Below, piece by piece: positions 1 to 12,899 of a stretch of DNA of 64,000 nt. Both the position numbers and the translations under genes were made by a program. Origin of the DNA: Baylisascaris procyonis (lineage: Eukaryota > Nematoda > Chromadorea > Rhabditida > Ascarididae); the NCBI GenBank assembly GCA_037389465.1, contig JAZARR010000079.1, forward strand, positions 372,001 through 436,000, in the 5' to 3' direction. The stretch's first letter is position 1; each line of letters begins with the position of its first letter. The notes under the pieces were generated by a model that searched no databases, was not told the origin of the DNA, and saw only the letters and a program-made list of their open reading frames with translations.

Positions 1-482
1 GCGGAGAATGCAGATATAATACTCTGAAGCTCACAACAAGTTTTCAAGATCTCTGGTTACATAAACTTTAAAGGAAAATGCCATCTTTGCATAAATGATA
101 GAGCACTTCAAGGAAGACAGCTGGAGAGTGTTTCAGTGCTTACAAATATTTTATTTGAATAAATTAGTGTTCTCCTGCTTCTTCCATACGTTACTCATTT
201 TTCAGCTCTCATTTATCTTAACACCCATGTGATAGTAGCAGCTAAAATATCCAAACTTGAACAAAATTTACTCTCAGAATGTTTTAAAAAAACAAAGAGC
301 TTAGTGAGGATTGCCAGATTGCCCAACGTTCCAGCAAGTTGTTGTCAATTTGCCCTCAACGTGCAAATTAACCACGAACTGGAAAATGCTCGCAAATTTT
401 TATGACGATGGAGCGGAACTTCTTCAAGTCGTAGTTTTTCCGGCGGAAGGTGAATGTTTTAATAAAAACCATGTTATTACAG

Positions 483-2399
483 ACGCTAGGTGGATTGATC
501 TTTATCGCGCCGATCGCTCGTGAAGCTGAATGGTACCGAAACAACAATAATACCAAAATTTTCATTTACCAGTATGAATACGAATCAAACCTTGTACATA
601 CAGAGCGTGTCGGCAATTGGAAACGTAAGTTTGCGAGGGCATTTGAATGTGCCAACAGTAGTTTGAGGTAATTGCCAGAATTGTCCAAAGGAGTTATCGC
701 ATTTATAAATATGACGCGATGCTTGCTAAAATCATTGCGTGAAGTTGTTTTCTAAAGGTACGGTCAACAACTTACATGCTTCATTAAAAGGACAAGAGAA
801 CAGAAGCTGAACATCACTCAGAATACTTTATATCTCGCGACGCGAAACATCCCAGCCCATTAGCAGAAATCCCTACAGTGATTGATTCACCGGATAGCTC
901 ACCTGCCAGCAGGCACAAATTTGATGTGTTTCTGACCATTTTTCCCTTTGGAGTCTATCGTGAGCACAAAATTGTTTCCGACATCCATGGCGCCTTCATT
1001 GCTCGATAAATTCGTATATAGGATTCTGCCGAAACGGGCAAAAGAATAAGTTCACACCCACTGTAGTGCGACCTCACTGCTGCTGGAGGTAGCTTATGTC
1101 CAGCGCACGAAAGTTTCCTTATGTGTCTTGTGTGGAAGATTGGTGCTCGGACCTGCTGAGAATGCATACAGCGAAGTGAAGAATTGAGAGACCTCCCGTC
1201 TTATTGAGATATTATGCTTATTATTAAAGTGCATTTCGCCCCTCATAAAACTCCTCTGCAAACTGTGCAGATAAATATAGTAACCAAGAAACAGCCAAGA
1301 ATAGTCGATGTCTTCATCTGCTCAGTGTCTATTGAATTATTTGTTAAAAAGTGCTGTTAAACTCGTTCCGGTGGTTTAATTATGAGTAAGAAATTTTTTA
1401 AACTGTGAATAATTATGAACATGAATGAGAAATTGCGCTTTGCAGCAGTCGTGCATGGCGAAGAAATTTGCCCGCTCTTCCTTCATGAAGGATGCTGGAA
1501 GGCCGCTGAACGTGAAAATCGCACCTCTCCAACGGATCATGTCATGGCCGATCAGCTGGCACAGATGTGGACTGATTTTGCGAAAAACGAGTGAGTTTCG
1601 ATACTTTCATCCGTTTTTGCATGCCTTTTCCGTATCCGCACGCATCTATGTGTGGGGATACGGAAAACTATTGGACCGACACATCTATATGTCCAGTAGT
1701 TTTAACTAGCAACATATGGAGCTTTATTTGGGCACATAACGTGAAACTCCGCTTATGAGACCTGCGGTAGCGTGATTCCCTCTACTTCATATATTCCCTC
1801 GAAAAATTGGAAGCTGTTATTAGCCACTTCCTCACCAACAGCTCTTATGACCAAGCACCACTGGTATGTCCAATTACACTCAGGGCGTATATTCAGTTCG
1901 CAATGTGAAAGAGTCTGTAAACTTCATCAAAGAATATAATTCCCCAAGGTTGAGAAATCTATGAATCGAGGAGAATACAAACATGGCTTTGTGGTTCTTT
2001 ATAGTATTTATTCTACACAAGTAAGCAACCGCTTCCTTGAAATTCTCGTTTAGAAACATGCATGGTTTGGCAAGTGAGCCAGCCACGCAGCCAGTAGAAG
2101 TATTATCAATTATTCGAGTGATCTGGCTGGCAATCGGACGATCATACGCATGTAGCGACACAGACGCATACACAACTTTTGGTTGGATGATGAAAAAAGC
2201 TGAACTAAGCGGAAGCTAAGCTTCAAGTCCACCTACACCACAGTAGTTAGCTTTGAAAATGAGATGAGCAGACGCTAAACTATCCAACCGCCCTCAACTA
2301 TTTGCAGGAGACCGTCTCCTTATTGGGAAGCATTTGATGACGACAACTCATTTAAATATTATGCAATCAGTTACAGCTCCACGATGAAAACTGCATACG
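483..2399 (+). CDS. Carboxylesterase/cholinesterase-family gene, C-terminal exons (partial)
   Basis: Three exons with compatible phases: 483-624 (acceptor after TTATTACAG, donor GTAAGT), 1446-1590 (acceptor CTTTGCAG, donor GTGAGT) and 2308-2399 (acceptor ATTTGCAG, donor GTGATA). Exon 1 reads TLGGLIFIAPIAREAEWY and then FIYQYEYES, matching the conserved block where esterases have F..P....A followed by a strand ending YLYSF. Exon 2 contains VVHGEEICPLF, the segment that carries the catalytic histidine of the Ser-Glu-His triad, and later MADQLAQMWTDFAKNE, the typical W..FAK.G helix. Exon 3 reads PYWEAFDDDNSFKYYAI, the usual W..FD..N..Y.I C-terminal motif. The family consists of alpha/beta-hydrolase esterases, often secreted or membrane-anchored. 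The nucleophile elbow should lie upstream of this window, so activity cannot be judged. An exon before 483 (around 320-450) and a last exon after 2399 were not resolved. Confidence 0.8.
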
Positions 2400-5006
2400 G
2401 TGATAAGCATCGATATGCTTGGAATGATGTAATCTCTTCCTCTATTTATTAAGCTATCATTCAAGCTTTTGAAGCTACAAGACTGGATCATAATTCTAGC
2501 TGGAAAAGTGATCGTTAATGAGGATTTGCAACTTCCGCAGAAGCCTATTGCGACGATATGATGTTGCATACGCACTCGCATGTTTTCTTGCCTATCCGAT
2601 AACTTCAAGTGTCGAATCAGGGATCCTATGGCGATGAGATTTGCTGGACATAGTGTACATCGCTAGGTGACCTCATACCCAATGTCAACCTAAACTTTTA
2701 CCTTTTTTACGAGTTCAGACGCTTCAGAGTTATGAGATTTATTGAAAACCGGCAGGTTTATTGAAAAAAAAAAAAATCAGATGCACGGGAAAACAAATTT
2801 TCCGAAAGCGATAAAATTGTTTACGTAGGTGGGTGCGTTGTAAAAAGTTCATACTGTATCACTTCATGCTTGTAAAATTTCACAGTCAACGAAACAAATA
2901 AGGCTTTCGTTTATTTATATGTATATATGGGCATATTCTCGTTAAGAATGCTGTTCCTTGTAAACACTGCTTCAAACTCGAAGTATTCCCTATTGAAGGG
3001 GCATTTATTCTCAATTCACCCAGAACAACGATTTCAGATCGTACAAGCCGTTATTGAACACGATAACGCAACTCATTACAGTGTTTTTTCACTTGGAAGT
3101 TCAGCCAACAACATGAACATTGATGAGCTTCTTCGTTCGAGTTTATAAGATCACTGTGAACGTTCCCATAACATGCGATTTGATGAAATACGTGATATAT
3201 AGCAGTGATATATGAGATGACTGTTTATCATTGTGTTTCAAGGAAGATGTGTTGCTCATATCTAATAAAAAATTTTTGCCTAGCAATTTCTGACTGTCGA
3301 ATGCTGAAGTAAGCCAACTTACTAATCGAACTGCAATCTCCTTTAATAAAGGCTAGTTGGCCTATCTTAAAAAAAGTGAATGCATTTGAATGCACTAGCA
3401 AATGCACTAGAACGACACTAAGCAATGCACTAGGAAATAAGTGCATTGCGATGCATTCCAATCCTATCAGATTGGAATGAGCTGTAATGCTTTGATAATC
3501 ATAATCGACTTCGAATCATTAATCACTAGGATCACTAGGAAATAATCTTTAATTATTCGACTTCGACTGCGTTGATGATTGGTTTCGAAAGTCTTGACTG
3601 CAAATTTTGGAGTCCGAAATTTTGTGCTGATGAAAATGGTGCCTGTTTTTGTACATACCCTAACAATGTGTTAAGTATTAAGCCTAACATAACACAGTGT
3701 GTTAAGCTATTTCTGCATGCATATTTGCAATGAGCGCGGAGAAAAATTTACACATCGACTACGAATATAAGAAAGCCGTCTTCTGTTTAAAAAAGTATTG
3801 CTAGCATCTGTGCACGAAAAGGTCAGTTTGATGCGAGTTCTTGGTGAGGAAGGCCTCACGTTCAGGTTGTTGAGGCTGTTTCATCGATCATAGATGGTGC
3901 TCAAAGCAGTGGACATTAAGGTCGGTTCTCGACTAGACCTAGATCGTGATAACAGCAGGCGCAACCCTCATTGTGAAGAGCAAGTGCATGTTTCGAGACT
4001 CGCAGTTTTATCCTCTAAATTAAGTTCTCCTCTGCGCAATCGACAAAACGAAGGCAACGTAACCTTCTCACATCTGACAATGCATCCTATTTTTGTGATT
4101 TCTCAGCGTAGCATCTGCTCCACGACTCCACAGATTCCCACATGTTACTGCTAAATTATGGGTAGATGGGATGCTTCGTGGCTGTCCGTTGGGAATGGAA
4201 TATCTCCAAAAAGGGTATTGACCTGCACCACTTATTGTTCAGCTGCTTTGATCAAAAGGTTTGTCTCGAGAAGCATGGCGACGATGTGGAAGGTGGAGAC
4301 GCCTGCACGCAGGAGTCCATGTAATCATCTCCTGCACAACGCGGAATCTCGTCCACAGTTCAAGGAGGGGACGTTTATCGAGTCGTAAGCATTTTGTTCT
4401 TCAGTGTGCTTGTCTGTTAGCAGTGGCCAACATCTCAATTAATTTTGATCCAAGGAACGTTTAAAGGAAAATACTTAGGTTTGTAGCAAAATTCAGCTAT
4501 AACTTGAGAGCGTTCGTGCAAGCTGCAGCAATATTGCAAACCTGACAGGTTTTCATAAACTGCGCGAGCAACTAAAAGAATCATCTTAAATGATTCAGGA
4601 AACTTCGTACGACTCCTTTACATGAAAGCACTTGCGCCGTCAGATGAGAATGCATCACTGGTTAAACGTCGACGATTTAGGAAAAGAGATCGAAGCCTCT
4701 GAAGCGTTACCGAAAAACGGTTGAGTGCGCACCAGCAGTGCTCGATTGTTTGCTCGTTGAACAGCATGGACGTCAAAAGTGAAAACGTTAAGTGCATAAT
4801 ACTAGTCTGTGCACTTCATGTCAGAATCAAAGCGACATGGCAGCGTTACTCAAATCTACCACACGAAGACTGTCTTGAGCTATGAATGCAAGACGCATTT
4901 CACTCACAATGCCGCACTAATTCGGTTCTGAGGGATTCTGAAAATAGTTAAGTGAGCGAAAAGTGACTAAGGGAAGCTTTCTAATAGATGGCTGTCGCAT
5001 TTTCAG
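2400..5006. other. Unassigned sequence between esterase and kinase-like genes
   Basis: No convincing exon was found. It should hold the last esterase exon and the first exon of the following kinase-like gene. A cluster of ATGCACTAG-like words lies at about 3385-3435, next to a short inverted repeat at 3455-3478. Several open frames at 3894-4464 lack plausible splice context. Confidence 0.4.
3455..3478. repeat. Short inverted repeat (9-bp arms, 6-base loop)
   Basis: ATTCCAATC and GATTGGAAT are perfect reverse complements separated by CTATCA. It follows a cluster of repeated ATGCACTAG/GTGCATTG words, which suggests a decayed foldback element or simple duplication. No function can be assigned. 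Confidence 0.6.
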
Positions 5007-7985
5007 CAAGGCTGTTCGTTACATGATTCGGTCTAAAATTGGCGAGTCGAATTACGGCGTTGTTTTGGCAGTTGAGAACGAACGTGGCAACCGACTGGCT
5101 GTGAAAGTCGAGTGGAGGGACCCAAACGATGTGGAGCCGAAACTCTCGGTCGAGGTCTGGCTAGTTGCTTGTTTCACAAATCAGTCTCATTTCTCATTGC
5201 TTTCACTTTTCTTCTGACGTTGAAAATTGCTTGTATGCTTAAAGTGCAACGACTGCAACGCATTTTGCCTACAACGACTGGCTTGCGAGAATGCTTTCTG
5301 CGCAGAAAGGATTGAAATTAGAGATCACTAAAACGCACTTATCATATCATATCACTCCATGTATTATCTTATTCCACGTTCCAATCCACGTGATCTTATC
5401 ATAAAGAGTCGCTAAAGTATGCATAATATCGTTCCGTGAAAATGCACCTAGAATTCTGGAAAATTATCCATTACAACGAAAACGTTGTGGAACCGCTACC
5501 TTTCTAGCAGAAAAGATTCTGCTACTTCTGAGAGTGATATGATAATGAAAAGAAATGAATCTATCTCGTTGTTTAACTCCGCTCCTTCCGTTTAACTGCA
5601 ATAAACGAACACTTTACTAGGAAGCTTTAAAGGTTCCAATTTAACAGTGATGCTGAGATGTGCAGAATGCATGAATGCAGCATCGGAATTTGCTTACAGA
5701 TTGCCATTCTGCGCGCTCTTCGACAGAGCAGTTTCTCGCCACATTTCATCGATTACATCGATCGCTCGTCGAAGCCCACTTTTCACATGATGGTAACTTC
5801 ATTGGTGGGGCCATCGCTAGATAGACTCGCTGAAGAGAAGTTGCTTAGCGGTTGCAGCGCACTCAAGGTGATGCAACAAGCACATGAGGCCATTAGAGAG
5901 GTTCACAGAATTGGATATATCCACAGGTTATTCATCTGCTTTTCGGCTGCATCACGAAGTGGTAATAAAATACGATATGATGAAATAGGGTGGGATTCAT
6001 TTTAGCGTTGCTTTAGAAGATCACTGTACTTGATGAAGCAGGCATACTGTTGCATCGTCTCTATCATTATCAGATGCATGGTAAATCTATAAACAAACCA
6101 TCATATCCCCGCTCCTCAACCGATTCGTCAAATGGAAGGCAAGCATGATATCTCGGTTGGTCAGGCATCGCGAGGAAAATGAATGCATATTGAATATTCC
6201 AGCGAGATCGGGATCGACTAAGTACATTTTCCTTTAAGATTTCGCAAAACTTTCAATATGCTCGTCCACCTAATTTTCCTTGTTGCAAACGCTGTCTAAG
6301 GATAGGGAATTCATTATCTTTCCAAATAAAAAATGGATGACCGCCTGACGATTTTTGTGAGTAAATGGATGGAAATAAGATCATCCAATTCTGATTTCGT
6401 GAGCGCCCACTACAAACAATGAATGAAGTTTATTCACAGAGTACAGTAACCGCGATATACTCATAAAGTGCACCAACAGAGTGACGTTCGAAATGCAAAT
6501 AAGGAGAAATCCGAGTCCGAAGTCAATCCACCTAATTCATCGCATCTATCATGTGTGCGAATATCTCATTGCCACGCATTGTTATGATAGGCATAGTAAT
6601 AGAAGATCTCAATGAGGCTGTGCTGCAATTCCCCACATTCAGCATCCTAATCTTGATGCTTTTACTGTAAGCTTACATTGCCCGTATCATATCATCATAA
6701 TGCCCATCTATGCTACCACTCTTACAATGCTGATGCAATCATCCTAATAGAATGCTTCTGAAATCAGGACAAATGCTAAAATATCAACTAATTCAAAATA
6801 ATGTCTTGAAGAGATCTACGGCCCAGTTGCCTCTGCATCGGTCTGCATTCGAAGAAGAATCTAATCTATCTCGTCAATTTTGGCAACGCTGCCATCTATC
6901 AAAAAGGCAGAAAACTTCGCGAACCTCGAAATGTCGTAAGTTCTCTCGATTTTCTATACTGCTTTGAAAGCTGTTTATTTCAACTAACTTTTCACAATGG
7001 AATCGATTTCTGGAACGAGCATAAAACAGCGGCGTGAGGAAGAGGAAGGCCTTGAGTGCTAAAACATAGCTGATAATGGCATTTAATGGAAATGAGTTCA
7101 TAACTGCATGCACTTTGGGGATTTATGCCACTGAAAATTAAAGGAGGACACCTTCGAAAATGTGTTTTGGAAAATGATTTGAATAGGCTAAGTGGGATTG
7201 TCTAAGGCCTGCCGGAATGAGCCAACTGAGGTTTAATTGTTGGAGGCGCCTATGAAGGGTCATATAACGTACGCATCACTGAGCAGCCATAACCGCAAGG
7301 AGCAGTCGCCAAAGGATGACTATGAGATGTTGTTATACACGGTTGTGGACTTGTCCAACACGTTGTCATGGAAGCTGATAAAAAACTCCGACGAAGTGCG
7401 CATGCATAAAGAGGATGTCAGAACCACAAACAGAGCGAACTTCTTCGACAAAGTTTGTTTCAAATCTACCTATACTCTTATTGACATGAAATAATACCAT
7501 CCTCAGTCTGTATATCCTTTCAATGTTTAACCATATGACCGTTTCTTTTTGAAGACCCACCAGCTTTACCTATTGGTGTTATTGAGATCGTGGCTGACCC
7601 TTGCATTGAAGAGCTTTCTGAATTGACGGTAAGGACCGTCTATTTAGCACCTTACGAACGCACCTAGCGGCAATATTCATGAAGAAGGGCAATAACTCTC
7701 AGTTGGTTATCCAAGCTAGCCTTTCACTTCCAATACTTCATTCCCATTTTCGCTATCACTTTGGGCACTGCGGGGTGATTACCATCGCCACTAGATATTG
7801 AAGCGGAACGCATGCCCACTCTTGTCATAGAACAAACAAGTAACCATTAGTGAGCCTCAAGCATTCAATTTTAGTTAGCGGTAAAGGCGTTGGGTCAGCT
7901 GCTGGATTACCTCGACGCACTCAGTTACTTCGACACTATCGATGAAGATTTCATCGCTAAGATTATCAACGAAGCAGGCAATGAA
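5007..7985 (+). CDS. CK1/TTBK-type kinase-like protein, predicted pseudokinase
   Basis: Six exons: 5007-5154, 5700-5926, 6812-6935, 7246-7456, 7555-7628 and 7875 to about 7985 (or 8003). Phases agree throughout if exon 4 uses the weaker donor GTTTCA at 7457. Kinase landmarks in order: a relaxed glycine loop IGESNYG; LAVKVEW with the ATP-anchoring Lys; VEIAIL, helix C Glu; GYIHRDLRPSCLCIGL, catalytic loop; LIYLVNFGNAAIY, the DFG position; ITYASLSSHNRKEQSPKDD, the CK1-type activation and substrate region; then VVDLSNTLSWK and LDALSYFDTIDEDFI, matching the C-lobe of the TTBK/worm CK1 subfamily. The HRD Asp is kept, but catalytic-loop K is R, the metal-binding N is C, and DFG is NFG. These losses predict little or no phosphotransfer. 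The first coding exon and the C-terminal end are not resolved. No frameshift or in-frame stop was found in these exons, so it looks like a maintained gene rather than debris. Confidence 0.82.
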
Positions 7986-10858
7986 GTGGGCATTTTTGAA
8001 AGTGTGAAATGCAATAAATGTTTTATAAATTCGGTCTTGGAGAATGCTCCGTTCGTTTTGCTTTCCATCTTAATTTTTCATGCTTCCTGACATCGTAAAA
8101 TTTGATGGCGGCTACTTTGAAAAAAGCATTTGGATAGTTATCTCTGTTTAATATTCTTGCATACCGAATTACTGTTGTTTATTGCCAAGATAACCATGCT
8201 AGCGGTGTTGGCTTAAAAGTTTACATAACGTACTTCTACAACTTTGCGTTTTTGAATATCTTGCGAATCACTGCAGTGAATTGAAGCGCCAATGAATGCG
8301 TCCTAAGCCAACAATATATCAGTGAAGAGTGGTTCTAATCTTGATGGTAGAAACCATATATAACCGACGCTACGTGAACCTGGTAGAGCGAAAGTCATTC
8401 TTATAAAAATTAAAAGCGCATAAAACGAAGTGAGAATTCGCTATTGGAGGCGTGAGGCAACCAAGCTTATTCTTCAGCTGTTGACTACGATAATTTCGGA
8501 GAGATCCAGAAATGAACCATTCAATTTCATATGGTCCACTAAAATAAGAGCAACTTATCTTGAATATTAAACAGCAATCTGACTAGGATGTGGTAGTACC
8601 ACAGATTCGCTGACTACGAAATATTTCAGATCGGTGAGAAGAACCTTAAAGCAGCGCTATTTGATTGGGAGGTGGCTGGGACAATGCGTCATAATGATGC
8701 AACCGCCGATCCTGGCGATGGGACAGTGGGCGAGTCAGTGTCATCTGCAGAAACATTAGACAAATGATGCGATAACTTGTGAACATCATACTTGTTATTC
8801 TATAGCTTATTATGCTTTGGCTATGACTATATCTGCTTATCGCTACCACAATATCTTGGTAGGCTGCTATCTTACTGAAATGAGCAACTTCTAAGCATCA
8901 TCTCATGCTGAATATTCGATAAACTTTCTACGAAAACGGTTGAAGTGTCAAAAAGCATCGATAAAGAGACAGTCAAAAATTGTTTGACTATAAAGGAATC
9001 TCATCCCAATGCTTCTAGATGCTCCCCACTTCTGCTACCTTAAGCTGCCCTTTGAAGCAGCCAATTTCGGCGACCTTTTCACCCCGTTGTCGAATATATG
9101 TGCTTCCTTCGTAATTTTACATCCTGTAGATGTCATGGACGGTTATGTGAATGGTGAAGGTAATGTACAACATTATCCTAATTTATTGTGGTGCACCTCT
9201 AAATGTTGGTGTGTGATTTATTGGAATGTTGAGTGTTGGCTTTGGTGTCATTCATGAATATTAGCCAGCTCTTGCTGCTTTGCTGATAGTTTGTACTTCA
9301 CAATCGCTGAAAAACAAGTAATCACAGAGCATCAGTAGTTTAGATGTGATACGAGCTTACAGTTATGCCCTCTGATGGTCGAGTGGCATGAAGCTCACGG
9401 TTAAAACCAAAGTTTTTACTCTTTGCATAGTTAGGTCAAGGTGACAGCTTTTCTACCACATAAGGAACAGTCATTGCAAGCATTATTAAAAACAACGAAA
9501 AGAGGTGCGATGGACAGATATCATGCATTAAGTAGATCCATTCAGTGTGCAACACAGATTTGATTAGGCGTTGTTCTTAAGAAACAGATTTGAGCGGCCG
9601 CGAATCGACCGATCATTACTCTGAACAAGGTGTACGACAGTACCGTTTACCAACGCTCGATTGCAATGCTTTATAACAAGCAGTACATCATCCAGTCGTT
9701 ATCAAATACGCTCCTGTCAGCTCATTAGAATTGTCACTTAGCAGAGAGACATAATGTGGTACCTCCAACACCTGTGTTATATCCAACATCCTGCCGGCCG
9801 CAGAGATGCTTCAACAGACTGCTTTGATTTCGAATGTTTCGGTTTCAAACTCAACAGCGCAATTACCATTCCGGGTGTGTATGGATGCTGCATTTATTTA
9901 CTTACTCCAACGTACTAAATCGGGAAATAGCTCCATTCCTCGTTTCCGGCATCTTCCATTTCTTGCGTTGCAGTTTCTATGTTAGAAAAAACCTGCTTTC
10001 GATGGCATCCTCTTAGACTTCCTGTATTTTTCAAAGGAGGCAGGCAGTTTCCTTGAGTCCCAAGAAGAAAATGTTGAGGAAGAATAGATATAAGGCGAAA
10101 ACAGCAAAGGAAACACGTAATGCGGTTTCAACGAGATGCTAACATGTACAGAAAATAAAATTATATTCAAAGATTGGATTAGATTCGGCGGATGGAAAAA
10201 GTTGGAAGCAATCCAGAAAGAAATTGAGTCCTGGAGTGATTGTATTTTGCAACTAAAAACTCTTTTGCGATGCTTGACTGCGTTTTCGTCAGCATTCATA
10301 GCAATGGATGTGGTTCGGTCGTCCTTCGCCTCTTTCTGCAGATATCAGAGGGCCAGCTTTATTTAAGTTTTTTTATCTACCTTGGCTGTGGATAATGCGA
10401 ATGCTTGGTGAAGTTAAAGTAGTTTATAGATGCGTTAAATTTTGTGCGTAAATTTATGGCGATGTGAGTGAATAACTTAAATAGAAAGTTGGTGGGTAGG
10501 TACAGCTGCAGTTCAGGTTGGAGTCGAACCTGAACATCTGCTGAGATATGACACACAAAAACTCGCCCGGTGAAAAACGTTGCGGATATTCCACATTTCA
10601 AAGCCACGTGCATAAATTGTAAAATATAAAGTAACGTATATAAAAATCCGGTATATAAGTGTCGGAGGAAGAACGCTCTTCTCGAAAACATTGTTTGGAA
10701 CAAAACCTTTCAGTGTTTATGTGGTGGACGGAAGGGTTGGAGCCTGACCTTTTAGCTTTCATTTATTAAATGCTCGTTTTGCTGGAATTCTAGTACAGTA
10801 CCCTCGATATAACTCTTCATATGTGCATATCCCATGTTTTCTTAATTTTCAAACATAG
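7986..10858. other. Unassigned sequence
   Basis: It probably contains the 3' end of the kinase-like gene. An open frame at 9009-9257 begins near a possible acceptor (CTTCTAG before 9019) and has a GTAATG donor after GGTGAAG near 9163, but its protein resembles nothing I recognise. A second weak exon candidate lies at about 9800-9840. Nothing else is supported. Confidence 0.3.
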
Positions 10859-11978
10859 GCATATTGTTGTTGTTGGTTTAGAGCCAAGCTCACCGTCAAC
10901 CTGTGAACAGAAAAGTTGTCCTGATGCTGTTACGGAGGTAAGTGCTTTCTTACTTAGACGTCCTCATGTCGTCACTAAATTTGTGTGACGGGGAGAGAGG
11001 GTAGGAAGGGGGGGGGGGTAAAGGAAGTAGCGCTTTCAGGTGCGAGAAGGGCCATTGTTGCAACGTGAAAATCGTGAGAAGAATGCCGCATTCTCTGAGG
11101 CTCAAAATTTCCGATTTTTGTGCATGCGACTTTAGAAGTTCGCAAAAATTAAAACATAAGTTTTTGTGCATGCGACTAAAACATATAAGTTCTATGCTCA
11201 TTAGGCATATAAAGTTTGGTGGCCATTTTACAAATTGGAAAGCTCGGCACCAAATAATGCTAAAATCCTGCAAGGTCAGATCTTGTGAAAGAATCCATAG
11301 ACTCGAAACTTCCGATTTGCGAGAGCGGCATTCCTGGCATCCCCAAATTTAGGAAAAAAGATGTTGAAGGTTGGCAGCGACCTGTGCATATCAAATGTGT
11401 GCATTTGCTTGCGGAACAACGCCATTTTTTTTACATTTCCCTTGTATGCTGAAAATAATTACTTTTGTTAACTAGGATTATGGAATCCCAATTTTCCATT
11501 TCCACTCCCTTATTACGACTGAGGGAAACCTTTCTTTTTAGCCGCTTCGAAAGTTCAATAGAAGTCGTTTCGTGTCCACCTTGTCAGCGCGCTTTTTATT
11601 AAGAATTTGAAAGTCCCGGACGTCACATTCTCCTTGCTGCAAACAGAAGAAGATGAATAATGCGATGCGTTCTACATCTCACACCTTAATGGTTTTGAAA
11701 ACTAATTCGAATCGATGCCGCATGGGTCGGCAATATGTTCGGCTGTTGCAGCTCCATCCATTAAAGCAACTACTTGTACGCGTATTTGAAAATACGCTAA
11801 ATTGCTTCCATCCTATGCGGCCAGCAGATTGTACAAAAAAATTAGTGAGAATCTCATTCACGGAGAAATAAAGAAAACCGTATATGAAAGGTGAATAAGT
11901 CATACTTAATCAGGAAAAATTAAGGTTTACAGGCCAATTGAAAGCGGTGAACATTGTGGTTTCGATTTTACAGTGTAA
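10859..11978 (+). CDS. Possible 3' exons of an unrecognised gene
   Basis: Two exon-like segments. The first, 10859-10937, follows an acceptor ending ACATAG and stops at a strong GTAAGT donor; it encodes HIVVVGLEPSSPSTCEQ and ends DAVTE. The second, 11933-11978, follows TTTACAG and encodes PIESGEHCGFDFTV then TAA. The first ends in phase 0 and the second needs phase 2, so at least one exon between them is missing from this model. It could be the C-terminal tail of the upstream kinase-like gene or a separate gene. Confidence 0.22.
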
Positions 11979-12899
11979 CAAAAAACAAAGTCAAATTGCA
12001 GACACCGATATTTTAGTAGTTAGTGGTGGAATATTTGAGACAATTTTGGTGTTTGGGGGCTGTAAGAGCTCGCAAATACCTAAGAAGAAGTAATGAAATA
12101 TAATATTCGTTATTGCTTCGTATAATAGTTGTACTCGCGTAAATTAGTTAATCAAACAGGAGTAGAATGTTCCACGATTGGACAGCAATATATAATAAAA
12201 GCCTCACAATCATATTTCAGTCACCTATCTTGCAAAGTGTGTAAAATATAACTTTAAGATGATTTCTGAGCAGTGCACATTCCAATAAACATAAGGACAG
12301 GTTTTCGGCTTGAAATCTTGAGTATTTTTATCCACTGATGGCAAGGGCTTCCAATCTAATTAAGCACGCATCCACTTGGCAAACGTGGCCTACGAAATAA
12401 ACGACTCAGGTGATATCACGTTAAGTGATGAGAACTGCTGAGGTTTGGTTGGTTTTCATATAACATCGTTGATACATGAATACTTACATTTATTCTGGTT
12501 GTTGGCAGGTGGTGCGGTATTTAAATAAAGGTAGGGTGCAGTGGAGTGCTTGATGCAAGCGTGACGTCATTTTTGGCTGATTTGACAATTGGCCAGCAAA
12601 CTTGAAGGGTGGACAGTAAACTGTTGCTCCTAGATAATTTCAAATGCAGTTTGAGGAGGAAATGGTCCATACAGCAGAAAAGTTTAGTAAATAAACGGCA
12701 AAGTGATATGAGACTGTCATCTTTGTTGGCTTTCCTTCCTCTTCTGTGAAAAATTTTTCTGGTTACATCGCTGATGCGAAAGGTTGATCCACGAAAGCCT
12801 AGCATCGTCTAGCGAGAACTGTTACGTATAATTTAGGTTTATACAGCAATAACAGAATGATTGTAGCAGTATCGAACATCTCGATCCAACGAGACGTCG
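11979..12899. other. Intergenic sequence upstream of nuo-2
   Basis: No exon is supported. An AATAAA occurs near 12284. The sequence would contain the promoter or trans-splice region for the complex I gene that starts at 12900, but no specific element is recognisable. Confidence 0.4.

Noticed and set aside
1373..1382. GGTTTAATTA, identical to the first ten bases of nematode SL1
   Set aside because: The next bases (TGAGTAAG) do not match the SL1 exon, and no SL RNA body or Sm site follows; a ten-base match is expected by chance.
10505..10535. GGAGTCGAACCTG as a minus-strand tRNA B box
   Set aside because: No matching A box, acceptor stem or anticodon arm could be drawn around it.
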